Source: Hibiscus mutabilis (Eukaryota > Streptophyta > Magnoliopsida > Malvales > Malvaceae). From it: 64,000 nt of DNA. The stretch lies in NCBI GenBank assembly GCA_019671005.1, contig CM033745.1, positions 5,627,146 through 5,691,145 of the forward strand, written 5' to 3'. Both the position numbers and the translations under genes were made by a program. Below the pieces are notes generated by a model. The model did not search any database. It saw nothing but the letters and a program-made list of their open reading frames with translations, and was not told where the DNA came from. Positions 37,001 to 51,300 of this stretch are shown here, piece by piece (positions within the stretch are counted from its first letter, which is position 1; every line of letters starts with the position of its first letter).

Positions 37001-39004
37001 TGAGACCGTTGAGGAAGCTGCAAGATTGTTGGGTCAACCTCTGGATTTGATATTTTCTATGCACACTGACAATGAGGATGGCACACCCCTTGGAAGCTCA
37101 TTGCCACCTCCTTTTGCCACTCCATGTACACTTCGAACAGCATTAGCACGATATGCAGATCTCTTGAACCCACCACGGAAGGTAAACCACCCTCTCCCGA
37201 CTATTTCTTTTTCTTGAATCAAAGGAAAAAAGTTTCCAGCTGATTTCGGTCTTATCTTCCAGTCGCTTTTTTTGCTTAAGTAATTGGTTTCTTTGTTTCA
37301 AAACTGTTTTTGTGGTCAGGCTGCTCTCATTGCCTTGGCTGCTCATGCCACAGAACCCAGTGAAGCAGAAAGGCTTAAATTCTTATCATCGCCTCAGGGA
37401 AAGGTTGATAAGTGCTGCTGTTGTTTTCTCCATTTTGTCTGTTCATGTTTGACACTCTTGTTTCTTATGTTTTCCTTTATTGTTTATGTGCTCGTGTCCC
37501 TTTTAAATGTCTTCCTTTTGCCCAGGATGAGTACTCACAATGGGTTGTCAGCAGTCAGAGAAGTCTTCTTGAAGTTATGGCCGAGTTCCCATCAGCAAAA
37601 CCTCCTCTTGGTGTATTTTTTGCTGCAATAGCTACTCGATTACAGCCTCGTTATTATTCTATCTCATCCTCCCCTAGGTTATTGAATTTATCCCATCTGT
37701 TTTACCTGTCTGCAGTATTACCTTATACCTAATATTTATACGAAGGTTGGTTGCTTTGAGCAGGTTTGTACCCCACAGGGTTCATGTAACCTGTGCTTTA
37801 GTTTATGGTCCAACTCCAACTGGAAGAATTCACCGGGGTGTATGTTCAACATGGATGAAGGTAGTGATTATATCTCTTTTGTTGCTCTTCCCTTTCTAAT
37901 AATTCATTCGTATTGTCTTTTATGCAAAGCTTGTTAATACTATCTATGTGCTAGAGACATTACTTAGGCTTTACTGACATCTGACACCTGTATTGAAATA
38001 AAATCAGAATGCAGTTCCTCTGGAGAAAAGCAATGATTGTAGCTCGGCTCCTATTTTTATAAGGCAATCTAATTTTAAGCTACCAGCAGATCCTTCAGTT
38101 CCAATTATCATGGTTGGACCTGGGACAGGATTGGCACCTTTCAGAGGATTTCTACAGGTTTGTTACTCTCTGTTTTATGGGTTTCTTTTATTTTTGCAAA
38201 AAGAAGAAAATAACTTATAATCAATTGCTGCTTGCAGGAAAGAATGGTCCTTAAAGAAGATGGTGCAGAACTTGGTCCATCTATACTCTTTTTTGGATGT
38301 AGGAATAGGCAAATGGTTAGGATCTGATTCTGATACTAGTAATCTTTTAGCAACAATATTGGCATGTCTTACTATAACTGGCTTCCACTGTTAGCTATTT
38401 GTATTTAGGATTTTATTCATTTACTTGAGCAAATTTTGTAGGATTTCATTTATGAGGATGAGCTCAATAACTTTGTGGAACGAGGTGCCCTGTCTGAGCT
38501 CATTGTTGCATTCTCACGAGAAGGGCCTCAAAAGGAATATGTTCAACATAAAATGATGGATAAAGTAAGTGGTAGTAGTTGGAAGAACAGAAATTGTAGT
38601 CGATGATGTAAAAGTGTTGCATTGTAACATCTGGTTTTTTCTGGTTCACAGGCCGCATATGTATGGAACCTAATATCTAAAGGTGGATATCTTTATGTAT
38701 GTGGTGATGCCAAGGGTATGGCAAGAGATGTTCATCGCGCTTTGCACACTATTATTCAGGAGCAGGTATCGATCATTGACTCTTTCTATTTCCTTCTCTT
38801 GTCAGAAAATCTTATATTTTTATCAAGTTTTTCAAGAATGCTTGTAACGATAGTCAACTATTTCACAATCACAACATCCTGAAAGTTTTTGTCTCTATTT
38901 CAAAAACTGTCTTCAAATTGCAGGAAAGCGTGGATTCATCGAAGGCAGAGTCTATGGTAAAGAAACTCCAAACGGAAGGACGATATCTTAGAGACGTGTG
39001 GTGA
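34033..39004 (+). CDS. CPR: NADPH-cytochrome P450 reductase
   Basis: Eighteen exons (first 34033-34335, last 38924-39004) all join in phase with GT-AG borders to 693 residues, the usual plant CPR length. The serine-rich N-terminus is followed by one membrane anchor at ~26-46. The FMN site YGTQTGTAEGFAK ends at 101, with YGDGEPTDNA and FGLGNRQYEHFNK beyond it. The FAD motif RYYSISSSPR ends near 481, the NADPH motif VGPGTGLAPFRGFLQ ends at 562, YVCGDAKGMARDVH is at ~644-657, and the conserved C-terminal DVW completes it. The enzyme sits on the ER face, takes two electrons from NADPH through FAD and FMN and passes them singly to P450s in phenylpropanoid, sterol and hormone pathways. The first ATG gives the class-typical N-terminus. 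No lesion is visible. Confidence 0.97.
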
Positions 39005-40424
39005 TGGCTGCCCATTTTCAATTTATCCACAGGCCAAATATGGTGATGAATTTAATTTCTTTTTAGCTTTCTTTCATTAGTTCCTCTGGGTAAAAACAGC
39101 CGGTTTGATAGTGATAACGAAAAGCTAAACTGGTTTCTTCATATTGTGAGAAGAGGCATCAACTGCTAGATGTTAATCCACCTTGTTTTTCTATCACTTC
39201 CTATTTGAATCTTAAACAGAACTCTTGAATAGAAGGATCATTTAATTTTGGACTTGCCTTTCATTCAAAATTGTAATGGGGAACTGTGACAAGCTACAGA
39301 TTATGTGAAAAACATAGTTATCATTCTAGTGTCTGTACTGAAAATAAATAAACAAATAAATTTGTAAAATAAAACTGGATGTTTTTCGATCTTTTTATCA
39401 TAGTTACATTTCAATTATGTTTTTTTTTTGTCCTAAAAACTGTCAAAAAATTAGATCATCATTATTCTTGACTGAATTTTAATTTTAATTAAAAATTATT
39501 TATTTTAATTTTTTTCATGTAATATGTTAAAAAATTTCTACTCAATTTAAAATTAATTTTAAAAATAATTAGACAAAATAATTAGTTAGTAAAAAAAAAT
39601 TGAAAAAATAATGATAATTTTTGTAAAATTGGTATTTTTTTGATTAAATAAATACACTTTTGACTTTTTTTAGTTATTTTTTTTCGACTCTAACTTATTA
39701 TTAAAATTTATTGTCGATAGAAATTTGAAAAAAATTAGTATTTAAAAAACTTTCAATCAATTAATTTTAAAATATATTCTATAAACTTTAATTGATTAAA
39801 ATGTTTTTTTTTAATTTAATTAAAATTATAAAAAAACCCAGAAAAATGTAACATGAGACTATTTTAATAAAATAAAAAGAAAATAATTTTTGTCAATTTT
39901 TTTAACCAACATTTTATTAAAATTTATTATTAAAAAACTAAAAATTTGTATTTTAAAAACGTTCAATCAATTAATTTTTAAATATATTTTATAAATTTTA
40001 AATGATTAAAATGTTTTTAAAAAAATTAACAAGAAAGTTGAAAATATGTGCAATTTTAGTAAAACATAGAGCAATAATTTTGGCACTGAATTTTTAAATT
40101 ACGAAGCATGATTTAAATGATTTTTTGCCCCCAAAATGTTTGTCCGAAAAGAATTTAGTCTGATTTTGAAAAGTTGCCGATTACTCCTCGGCAATGGTGT
40201 ACACAATACAAGACAGCCTAATCAACAATTTCATCCGTCTTTAAAACTGTCAAACAATGTCAAATCAATAAACACATTTCAAGGATTCCAACTTTTCATG
40301 TTGGATCCTTTCTTGTACACAACCAAAGGATTCAAAGCCAAAAGAAAGCAAAAAGATGAATGCAAGATTGTCAGTGACAGTGTAGTGGTGAAAAATGTAC
40401 CAATTTTAATGGCAACTTTACCAG
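39005..40424. other. intergenic region between convergent CPR and KIN-4C genes
   Basis: The first ~350 bp are the CPR 3' UTR, with AATAAA-type signals near 39342-39360. From ~39400 to 40100 the DNA is almost pure A/T with repeated blocks; the ATTTTTAAATATATTTTATAAA stretch around 39775 and 39980 occurs twice. From ~40136 it is KIN-4C 3' UTR. Confidence 0.5.
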
Positions 40425-43400
40425 TTAACGGCGGCAGTTCTCTTTCTCTTCTGAACTTGTTGGAGCCAGGGCAGCTGGTTCCTTGCTGCTGGATTCATCC
40501 TGTTGATCAACATTTCTTTCTCTCAGTAATTTGCTGCCATTTGATCTCATTGCTCTTGGTAACTTCAAAGGGATGGTATCTGATTCACTCGGGCACAAGT
40601 TATCTACATTTTTGGGAGGTTCATTATTTTCTGGCTTTTCAGGAGCTGCAGCAGCTGCAACGTTCTCTGGCGGAGCAACCGGAACCAGCTGAATCATTGA
40701 TTTTCCCCATTTCTTTCTCCGATTAGGCCTTGGTGCATCCGGTTTAGCCTGTCAAAATATAAGCAAAATCACTAACAAGACATGATTATGCGTAAATGGT
40801 CATGTTACTTAGACTTGAATGAGTGTCAAACATGTCTGAATATGTTAAGACACAGATATTTAAAGAAAAATGAGTCGTTGTACAAGAGACCAGAAATTAT
40901 ACCACTGTGTTCCTAATGTCAGAGAGTGCTTTTCGCTTTGTAGTGCAGTCGTCATTTGTTTCAGTTGGCTTCTCACCCCTGAATGCATTCTGGAGTAGCA
41001 TTGCCCCATGAGCAACGAGGTTTTTGGGATCGTTAGAACCACCATCATTTGCAACGTTTGCTTCTGCTTCTCTATTGGAGCACTTGACTGAAGAGCAACC
41101 ACATGACTGCCCACAGGAACTTCCGTTTATTCTACATTGGCATTTTGATGTTTTGCAAGAAGACTGCTTACTGCAAGTGCAACATATTCCATCAATTTTC
41201 TCAGTAACCTCATCACACATCCTTTATTTTCTAAGCCATTGGTATCTGGTTGATGCACTGCCAAAATCGAAGTTCTAGATCTAGAAGCTCTTTTCTGTAT
41301 CTGCTTTTTGTTCGACTGCACCCACTCATCGTCATCATCATCATCATGAATCCATATCTGAATGTTCAGATTCAGATATATCCATGTCTTCGGTAAAGAT
41401 CATAGAGCTTCGATGTTCCTATAAAAATAGTTCTACTTTATGTAACAAGTAAATAGCAATAGAAAATTAAAGCGGAGGGGAGTGGAATTTACTGGTTTCC
41501 GCAACTCATACTTGTGTCTTCCGCCATTAAAGTCAGGGATGCCGGAATCCATGGTTCCTTTCATGGAATGCTTAGCAGTTACATTCTGTTGCAAGATTAA
41601 TAACAAAGATTGAAAACTCATTATACAATATCAGCAGACATCAAGTGATACCTTCCCAATTGAAGTTGGATTCAATAACAGAAAGATTACTAACCTTCAC
41701 TTTCAGTTGATGAACAAGATTGGCCTTTTGTGCCTCAAGTTGTCGAGCCAAGCTACTAACTTTCACTACCTTTTCCTTTAGATCTCTTATTTCCGCATCC
41801 TTTTCTCTGCAAAGAACCTCCTTATCTCGCAATGAACACCTTCAAAAAAGCAACCGCAAGATATTAATTGAAGCAAATAAAAAGCAAGATCCATGGTGGC
41901 TAACATCCATGATAAACAAAAGCAAAAGGTTGCAGCAAATCAATAAGTTAAAAAATGGAAACCTTGAGGTTGATGCTAAATTGAATAGATAATTCATAAT
42001 ATTTTTTGCATCAGCAAGAGACCGGACATGATTCCAACGTCCTCTTCCACTGAATATACGCTCACGTTCTTCAGCTTCAGACAGTTGTGAGGCCATAGAG
42101 ACCAGAGTGTTAGATGTAGCAGAAAGCATGTTTTCTAGAGCAAAAATCCTCGAGTTTCTTGCACCGGGAGACAGTGTCTCAGGACAATCTCTGCATTTGG
42201 TAGCATTAAAGGAAGTATTTGATTATTTGGTTTACATGATAATATGTAGAAAAAAGAGAACTATTCAGATTATGAAGAGCATATATAAAAGCAAAAGTTC
42301 TAACCTTAAATCACCACGCTTAAGTATCTCTGCTTCTTCCTTCAGTCTTGCAACCTCCTTGGCCATTTTGGCCCTCCTATATATAGTACATACAGAATAT
42401 TATTTTAATAGACTCAACAACAACATTATAGTAAGAGTACCATAAGAAAGATTCCACTTCCTTGTTGAAATCTTATGTGTAGCAAATTGACAGATATTGA
42501 ACCCAAATTCCTATATTGAAACAAACTTTCCCAGCCATCAAGAGAACTCACTCTTCCATTTGTCGTTCATATTCAGAGCGCACTTCATGTACCCGTATTG
42601 TCACCTCTAATTCATGCTCAATCGTCTGCATTATTGCCTTCAAAAACAGTAAAGTATGTTACATCATAAAAGAGTCACTTGGAACATGCATAAAAAATTG
42701 AAATAAAACCCAATCATTACAATACAATAACATATGTTTAACCAAAACTAATTTGTCTAAGCAATTGAGAACAAATTATTAATTCTGTTTGCAGTTATCA
42801 ATACCTGAACTCCAGGACCATTGCCAGCTCCAGCACCTGCACATGAAAAATTTATTGTTATCGAGTTATAGTTACAAGAACACAAAAACAAACTGCAAGT
42901 CATAAAAAAAAGCTCCTAACTGGAAAATTCACGTGAGGAAGACTTTCGAGATTCAAGAAGCTCCTTTAGCCTTTTCGTAGCCATAGCAGCCTCTTCGCTC
43001 TTTCTTTGCAAAACCTAACACACATATGCAATGTGTGAGAAAAGCTCAAGTGAATTAGAAAGATCAAAGCTTTCTGTGAGGAAGTAAATGTTACCATCTT
43101 CTGCCTCTGGTTCAAAGCTAAGAGCTTGTGCATCTCATACTCATTTCTCCTTCCCTCTTTTTTAAGCTAGTTATCAAGAAAAATAGGTAAAGTAATTATA
43201 CATTGATAAAAAGAAGTGTTGCTTGAATTATCTAAACTATAAAACTCCCAAAATTTTAAACAGGAATCACATATCATTTGCTTTCACGTTTCTATCTTTC
43301 ATCAAAGACGCATCAACAAAATTTCTACTTAGGGCTGACTGTAAATCTTAGGAACAAGTAACAACTATAATTCCTTTAACATTCTACAGCCGCTACTGTT

Positions 43401-46400
43401 AATAGTTTTTTTTTTTTATGCAAGAGGAGCATTACAGCTCAAACCTAAGATCTCTACTGCCCATCCCACCATTACCACTTAGGCAAGCCGAAAGATACAA
43501 TTATTTTCAATTTCAAACTAATATAACTTAGATGAGACGTATTGACATGAAGAGACTAGAGAAGGTTACCAGAGAAGTTAAGAGTAGAGTCAATTCAGTA
43601 ATCACAAGAAAACATCACATATTATCAATTATTGAATGGTTACAATTTGGATAATGTGCTAAATACTTACTGCCAAAAGTACATAGCTTAAAGAGGTGCA
43701 GCCATTAACAAATATCTAGTACTACCAAAACCATGAATTAAAAACATGCCAAAATTTTGTTACATATATAGTCCTCCAAGAGGTATTTGCAAAAAGAAAC
43801 ATATATCCCATAACAAAACCATGAATTAAACTTGCAAATTTTATTACATTGCTTATAAACATGCAAACTGTGATCTCATATTTGTAAGTACCTGAAGAAC
43901 CTCTTTCTCTCTTGTTGCTTTCCATAACCTAAACTGCTCAGATTCTTGCTTGATCTTATGTTGTAATTGAACCTAAAAATGGACATTTGCATTGGTATTG
44001 ATTGCAAGAATCTTGTCCTACTTTGCAGAAACAATTTAGTATGTAAAATAAAAATATGAGAGCTTAGGAATGAGATTCACCTTCTGAGATTTGATTCTGT
44101 GAATCTCATCTTGAAGTCTCCGTGCTGCTTCATCACTTTTTTGTTTCTGTCTCAAAAGTTGAGCTTGAGCATCTTGCTTCCTCTTCAACTCAGCAACCTA
44201 CAAAGCAGAATATTAATCTAGAAACTGGCAGCTGCTGCTGACAGGAGAAAGAGGATCCAAAACTCACTTGTGCCTCAAGGGCATTCAACTTCTGAAGGTA
44301 TTCTTCCTTCAACTTTTGAGCGCCATCATCAGAAGTAGAAGAAATATTGGCAAGATTATGTCTGAGGTCCTCAATTTCTTTCTGTAGATTGACAAATAAA
44401 AACAAAAGGATTGAGTATTACAGGATAACAGTAATCACAGAAAAACACACTAACTTTAAATATAAGACTAACCTGCAAAGCCCTTTTCTCTTGTTCCAAC
44501 TCAACAACTTTCTTCTCATAATGTTGTTTAAGAACTGAGGTGTCAGAATTTGCAAAACGCTTCATTTCAGCCTTTAAAAAATAAAAAGCTTTTAGTGACA
44601 AATATTCTGGAATATTTCCATGTACCAGTATCAATAATGCAAAATGAAAAAGAAACTCAACATATACCTCTTTCTGTTCAAGTCTTTTGTCCAACTCCTT
44701 AAGTTCCCTGTCCAATTTTTCTTGGAGAGAAGAATGTTCAAGTTCCGCTTCATTAGTTACATTATCCTCATTCTCATCTGCACAACAAGGAAGAATTATT
44801 CTTATCTGCATTCTCTAAGGTAGGCTTATCATCCAAAGTTGGAAATAGATTGGAAGAGAAATAGAAATGAAATAAATGTCTAAGGCTTAAATGATAGTGT
44901 CTTGTATCAGATATTACATTCTCCAACTAAATACACACCCAATAACCACTAGAATATCAATATGATAAGATGTGCATTGATGCTTCAAAATCATCAATGA
45001 GGCTTCTTACAGTAATCAGGTATATCAATGGGAAAAACATTACATTCCAGGGATTAACATAGATCATGTTTCAAGGGCAATTCAATTATAACATCTACAC
45101 GAGGTTTACAACTGAGAAAAAAATGACAAAAAGCACGTATAACTTTGGAGGGTGGTAGTTCTATTTATTTACTTTAAAAAGTAATACCACTTGGAACATT
45201 TTACATGAACAGATAAAAGTTTTAACAAACTAATGAATTTTTTGAGCATCAACAAATTAATGAATAGTTAACTGCAAGGTCACTACTTTCTTAACATACC
45301 TGATAAATAAGCATTTTCAGAAGAAAATAATGAATTTTTTGAGGCTCCATCATCATCAGAATCAATACAATCAGAAAACCGGCCACGCTTTGTGTTGTTC
45401 ATGCTTTTCAAGCGTATCAATTCTCCTTCTAACTCTTGAATTTTCAACACATAAGTTTTCATCAAATCAACATCCTGCAATAATGCAAAAGCACGTGTCA
45501 AACAAGATTAGGTTTATCAACTGCTAGATTCAATAGCTAGACAAATATCTTACCTGATTTTGATTAGAGTCAATCTCATCCCATGATTTTCCATTACGAA
45601 CAGATTCAATTTGCATTACTAGTTTGTCTTTCTCAACCTGAGATATTAAAAATACATTATACTTCATAGTGCCTTTGTCCAGTATATATTCAAGGACAAA
45701 AAGGAAAATGGAAAAACACCTGAGCATCAAGTGCACGCTGGGCCAATTGTTCACTAGTGAGCCTGCGTTCTTGAAGCTCTCGTTGTAGTTCAACATTGCT
45801 TGCTTCAAGTAAAGATACTTTGTGCTTGAGAATCTAGAAACCCAAAAACACACTTTAAGCAACTAGGTTAAGAATGTGAATATATGTATTTGCAATTTCT
45901 ATATAATATAACCTGAAGTTCATCGAATGATCCTTGACCATCACCACGATAAAACAAAAGCTCAGCTTGCAATTGCTCAATTTGACTCCGCATTCTTTGC
46001 AACTGAGCTGCCATTGGGTCACGGTTTATCTAATCAAGTATAAAGGATGAGAAATTTAGAACGAGAATAATAACACCAATAAAAGAGTTTTTCTTCTTGC
46101 AACCATGTAACACAAGTATCTTACAACTGCCTTATTCTGAATGTTTCTAGCACGATTGGCATACTTCAAGGTGTTTAGGGTTTCTTCAGCATTGGTGTCA
46201 GCCGGACTAACACAAGCTACAATCAAATATAGAAAGAAATAATTCTTACACATGTAAAGAAATTCAAAAATCCTAGTACTAGTAATATGCCAACAATGCT
46301 AAATATTAAATGCTCTAAAATATTTTACTGCATACCAATCATCACTGTTTTGCTGTTTCCTCCAAGAGAATCCTGTGAATTTAAATTTCCATCAGCAAAA

Positions 46401-48329
46401 GTAAAATTTCCTTCTGGAGTAAGTAGTTCCAAAAAAAAAAAGACTATAGCAAATACATATAGTGTCAACTGTTAATTTATAAAACGTGCTCTAAGTAGAA
46501 TCAGTTCATTTCCAATTGATTTATGTTGTTAAATTTTTTTTTGAACAAACGGTGTACAGACAGTCTACTTCAACAAGTGAAACCATCCAATTAAAACAAC
46601 TAGATGTGAATGATTGTACCAAAGTATCCACATATATTACTATTTGAAACAAAATGCTGAAATCAAACATGCCTGCAACAAGCGTGTCAACTTGCTATCA
46701 CGATACGGGACATGTCCTCCTTCCTTCCTCTTCCTCTCATCTCCCAAGGCACTAATGACATTCCCTAGAGCTAGTAAACCTTTATTAATATGAATGCCTG
46801 CAGCAACAAAATGTCAAAGTTTTAGATAACTTAAAGCACAAAGTTTTATGTCAATGCTTATTATAAGAACCTATCACTATTTTAAAACATGAGGCTTTTA
46901 AAATGGAAAATCAGAAATACCTTCTTTAAAGCGCATGCCATCAGCACCTGTTCTTTTTGCACGTTCTGAGCCAGCAAGGTCCACTAAATGAAGCTTTGCA
47001 CATAAGATATCATCGACAATATCATCATTTACCCCATTTAGGCAACTTGCAATCTTCTTTTGCTCCATCGTTATCGTAAAGATGGCATGTGAGCGACTAG
47101 AAACAAAATGAACATGACATGAGAACAAATTTATAATGTATAATAGAAGTACAAGGTATGTGATTATTAAAACATGTAAACAAAATAATCATTCTATCTT
47201 ATCCAAAAATTAAAGTAAAGCAAGATAAATGCCAATTGTAAAACTTGTTCAGATCTTTTATTATTTAAAAAAGAAAATTGGTATTATGCCAAATGAGCAT
47301 ATTATTCTAAATCAAACAGAATACCAATTTGGGTAAAACAAGACAAACTTTATGACACTACCTGGATTGGCTATTCATATTGGTACTTCCTGTTGCACGA
47401 GATAAAGAACCTCGTGACAAGTACGATGCCATCTCTTCTTTTGTCCGAACTTCTGCCTCAGTCACCCCAGCAAGCGTTATCCCTCCATTCACTGTTTCCC
47501 TTATTTGTATTGGAAGTCTTCCAGGAGCTGTATGCTTGGCAAGAGACGTGCCTTCAACTTTAGACAAAGCAGCTGAATTTGAGTCCAGTAGATCGAACAC
47601 TTCTTCTTTAAATATCTGTCAAATTCAAAGATCACATATAAGCAAATAAACAGATCACTGAGAGAAACAATGTAGAAGAACTATTTTAGCCAATTACCTC
47701 AATAAATGATACTCTTATCAAAATTTCCGTGGAATGCTTGGTTGCCTCAACTCTTTTAAACATATTTTCCATTACTTTGGGTATAATCCCACCATTACTT
47801 CCTTCCCCAGTGTAGTTGGTTCCCATAGTATATGTTTTACCAGAACCCGTCTGAAAACCACAACATACAATACTGTTGTTAGTTAATGATAAACAGTAAC
47901 TGTGAAAAGAAAACTAGCAATAATAATAAAGCAGTCATTAAAACAAACGAAACTAACCTGGCCATATGCAAGTACAGTAGCATTATATCCATGAAAAAGT
48001 GCATCAACCAGTGGAGCAACACAATCATCGTAAATAGCTGAAGAAGGCGATCCGGCTCCCCCATAAACATAATCATAGGTAAAGGCGTGCGACCCAATTT
48101 GAACCTATAATTGTATCAATAAAAAAACTTAAAATAATAAATATTTATAAAGCTAAGATTTCAACATCAGACTTCATTTCAAATTCAAAGTATTCAATGG
48201 GAAACTGCTACAGAATACCTGAGGTTCGCCAGGAACGACAGTGATGCAATCCGTACATCCATTGAGAAGCTCTGTAGTAATAAGCGGCCGAATATTAACG
48301 GCGACTCTCACGGATTCCAAATTTTCCAT
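40425..48329 (-). CDS. KIN-4C: kinesin-4 family motor, KIN-4C type
   Basis: Twenty-seven exons from ATG 48327-48329 to the stop at 40425-40427 give about 1,255 residues. The motor domain has GQTGSGKT (~85-92), NSQSSRSHAIF (~219-228) and DLAGSE (~261-266), then CVSPADTNAEETLNTLKYAN and a long coiled coil. Near the C-terminus is the cysteine-rich CTCSKQSSCKTSKCQC..CGCSSVKCSNREA block, typical of plant chromokinesin-like KIN-4C. Family members walk on cortical microtubules; KIN-4A (FRA1) is linked to ordered cell-wall deposition. Odd points: the intron after exon 6 starts with GC (CAG|GCATGT, exon end 46673). Exon 26 (40903-41418) contains two frameshifts, near 41347 in a GAT run and near 41222, which cancel but leave stops between them in the original frame. 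Whether these are real or assembly errors cannot be told here. Confidence 0.93.
43405..43500 (-). repeat. SINE-like fragment in KIN-4C intron
   Basis: Read on the minus strand, this starts GCCTAAGTGGTAATGGTGGG, which is A-box-like. After ~35 bp it has TTAGGTTTGAGCTG, which is B-box-like, and it ends in an A-run (the T-run at ~43409-43421 on the plus strand). This order fits a tRNA-derived SINE, but I could not find target duplications. Confidence 0.4.
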
Positions 48330-51300
48330 CTCTTATGTAATGCGATCTAAATCTGAAAACAATGCCTTGAAAAATTTAAAGGAAAAAAAATGAAAATTAA
48401 CAATAAACGCATCTTTCGAATCACTCAAAATCGAAACATCAGATCTAAAATCCGTAAGCAGAGGAGATTATACGACTAAAGCATAAATCATGAATAGAAA
48501 ATTCAATTTGATAGGAGAATCCAATACCTGAAGGGGATCTAGATATTTCCTTTCTGTTTTAGGTTTTGATTTGTTAGACGTTAAATTTTGAATTCGGAAG
48601 AGACAAAAGAAAGGGAGTGGGGAAATTTGAATGGTCGAGGCAAATGGGGAAAACTTTTTAAGCAATTTGAAAAATTAAACTGGATTTGAGAAAAGGCGCT
48701 CAGGTCCGAATTCAAATTGTTTGATGAGAGATAGGTTAGTCACGTGGCATTCACGTGAATTTTTTATATATAGTGGGCCAGTGGCAATGTCTTGAACGTG
48801 GGTCCATGCGGACATTGGCTTTAATATTTGGCAGTTGACTTGAAGGAGTGCTTTCGCTACCTTAGCTTTTTACTTTTGCTTTCTGTAAAATGTAAATGGT
48901 CGTTGAGATTTGAATTCATATCAATAAGAATTTAAACATTTATCATCTTGTCACTTTAACAATGATAGATGACAATCTTCTTAATTATTATTTTTACCTA
49001 TCATGAACGGATATTAATTTTAATTATTTTTAAACTATTCAAAAAAAATCTTATATATTTAAGCAAAAAATTAAAGAATAATAAAATTTTCAATTTTAAA
49101 GCTTGTCTTTTTGTGACAATTGATTATATTTTTTTATTGAAAATCTCTTATGTCATTTCAAATTTAAAATTAATAAATTTAATCTTGAAAAGAAAATTTT
49201 GGTTATCAATTTCAAAAACAAACGATTAAAAATAATTAATCATGAGTTTAATTGTATAATTTTGATTGATATAGTAATAAAATTAGTTATCAACCTTTAC
49301 GTATTATGTTAGTTTGGTAAAGGTTTTATAGAGTCAAAAAAATACCTTCTGCATTTGATTAAATAGTCACTTTGATTACTTATTTTTAGAGCAATTCAAC
49401 TCTCAGCATTTGAAGGTCGTATTTATAAAAATTTTAAAATTTTAAATATAACAAACAAAAAATTGCTAAATATAACAATATTCACATCTATGAAAATTTT
49501 AATTTTTTTAAAATTTTCAGATATAACAAACATCACATTGTTAAAAATAAAAAATTAATATTTATGAAAATTTGAATTTTCAAATTTTCAGATAATCCGA
49601 AACTTTAAATATTGCGATCCGTATCCGATTTAAAAAATTTAAAATCAGATTGGATATTTGATTCAAAAATAAAAATCGGATCGAATATCCGAATTTTCGG
49701 ATCGGGTCAACGGATAATCGAATCAAGTCGGATTGGATAATTGAACACCCCTAATTTTGACCCAGAATGATATATTCAGGGTTGAATTGCTCAAAAAAAG
49801 AATAGATATCAAAGTAACTATTCAGTCAAACGATAAAAGAGTAAAATCTATAAGCACTAGTTTGATTGAATAATCAAACGTTAAGAACACCCATAAGCAC
49901 TAGTTTTGACTTTATACCTTTTATATATTCTAAAAAGTTAAGGACTAAAATCTATTATTAAATCAATTAAAAATATTAAAATTGATGAAACATTAACATT
50001 ATAATGAATTGTCTTCAATTACTCATTTTTAAAGTTGATAGGGATTAAATTATCCTTTTAGAATTAATTTATCTAATTTCAAAACTAAAGACCTATTTTT
50101 TTTTTACCTTTTCTTTTGTTACGAGCAAAAAGCCATGTTTGCTGGAAACTAAAAATGATAAATATTATGGGTAAAATTTTGATACACAAGTTGGGTAAAA
50201 CTAAATTTACACAAGCATGTATATTTACACTATAAAAATTCAAATCTTAAGTTTCTAACCCTAATTCTAAAAAATTAAACCCTAAACTTTAAAACTTATA
50301 CACTAAATTTTAAACAACTAATCTTGAATTCTAAACTCTACAATCTAAACCCCTAAACTAAAACCCTAACCCCTAAAACTAAAAAGCACATGTAAACTAA
50401 AGTTTATTCAGTCTATGTATCAATTTTTTTTTCTTCTAAATATTACCTTTTGTAATAAGATTTTTATTTGGAGTCAGTTTAGTATTAATTTGAAAAGTGT
50501 GGTTTAAATGTATTATTGAAATATATATTTTTGGCTTGTTTGATTAAAATTAAAATATTAATATTGATGTCGGTTGAGTATAGCTTGATTAAATAAATAT
50601 AAATTAGCATATATATGCAACAACACTCACTTAGAGAGTATTCTTCAACTCCCGTCTTGACACCCTAATACCAGGTTCAAATTCTGAGTGATATTATTAA
50701 TATTGTTGTTAAAAATGTGTTCTAAACTATAAATATAAACTTTTGAACACTTTGTTACCCAAATTCAAAAACACTTCTGAAAAACAATTACCTCATCCAA
50801 AACAAACGATTAAAAACGTAGCTAAATTGCCTTTCACAAATAAATAACAAATTAGCATATACTGTACTTTGTCAACAACGCTCACTTGGAGCAATGGTTA
50901 GAACTCCTGTCTTGACAGTTGACACCCTAGAACCAGGTTCAAATTTACATAAATCCCTACTCAAATAGTAAGTTTAGATTATAATATAAAATTGTATAGC
51001 TATAAAAATTTATACTTCTTAAAAAAAACATTTGGAAGCCCATTTTATTGAAACCGAAGTGGCGGCTCGATTTTTGGTTTGTAGGTTATTTTAATTGCCC
51101 ACTAAAACACAACGGTTAACAGCTTTTTCCCAAGTCGGCCTTCCTTTTTATCAAATGCTATCGAACGTTAAAGGCAAAGCGAGACAAGATGCTAGACATC
51201 TCAAGGGAAATTAAAGTTGGGTAATCAATGATTTCAAAAAGTTTAAACTGCTAAAAAAACAACTGAAAAATAAATCAATAAAAGAATTTCCAGGAACTCT

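Noticed and set aside
40136..40726. 196-codon plus-strand open frame
   Set aside because: It is antisense to the last KIN-4C exon, whose minus-strand frame (ending SSEEKENCRR) is spliced in phase and family-like; the plus-strand product resembles nothing.
49560..49770. Second hAT-like element ending ACACCCCTAATTTT
   Set aside because: I found only one candidate end and no target duplication.
50600..50950. Possible tRNA genes because of GGTTCAAAT blocks
   Set aside because: No cloverleaf with anticodon arm and acceptor stem can be drawn; the blocks fit SINE heads better.
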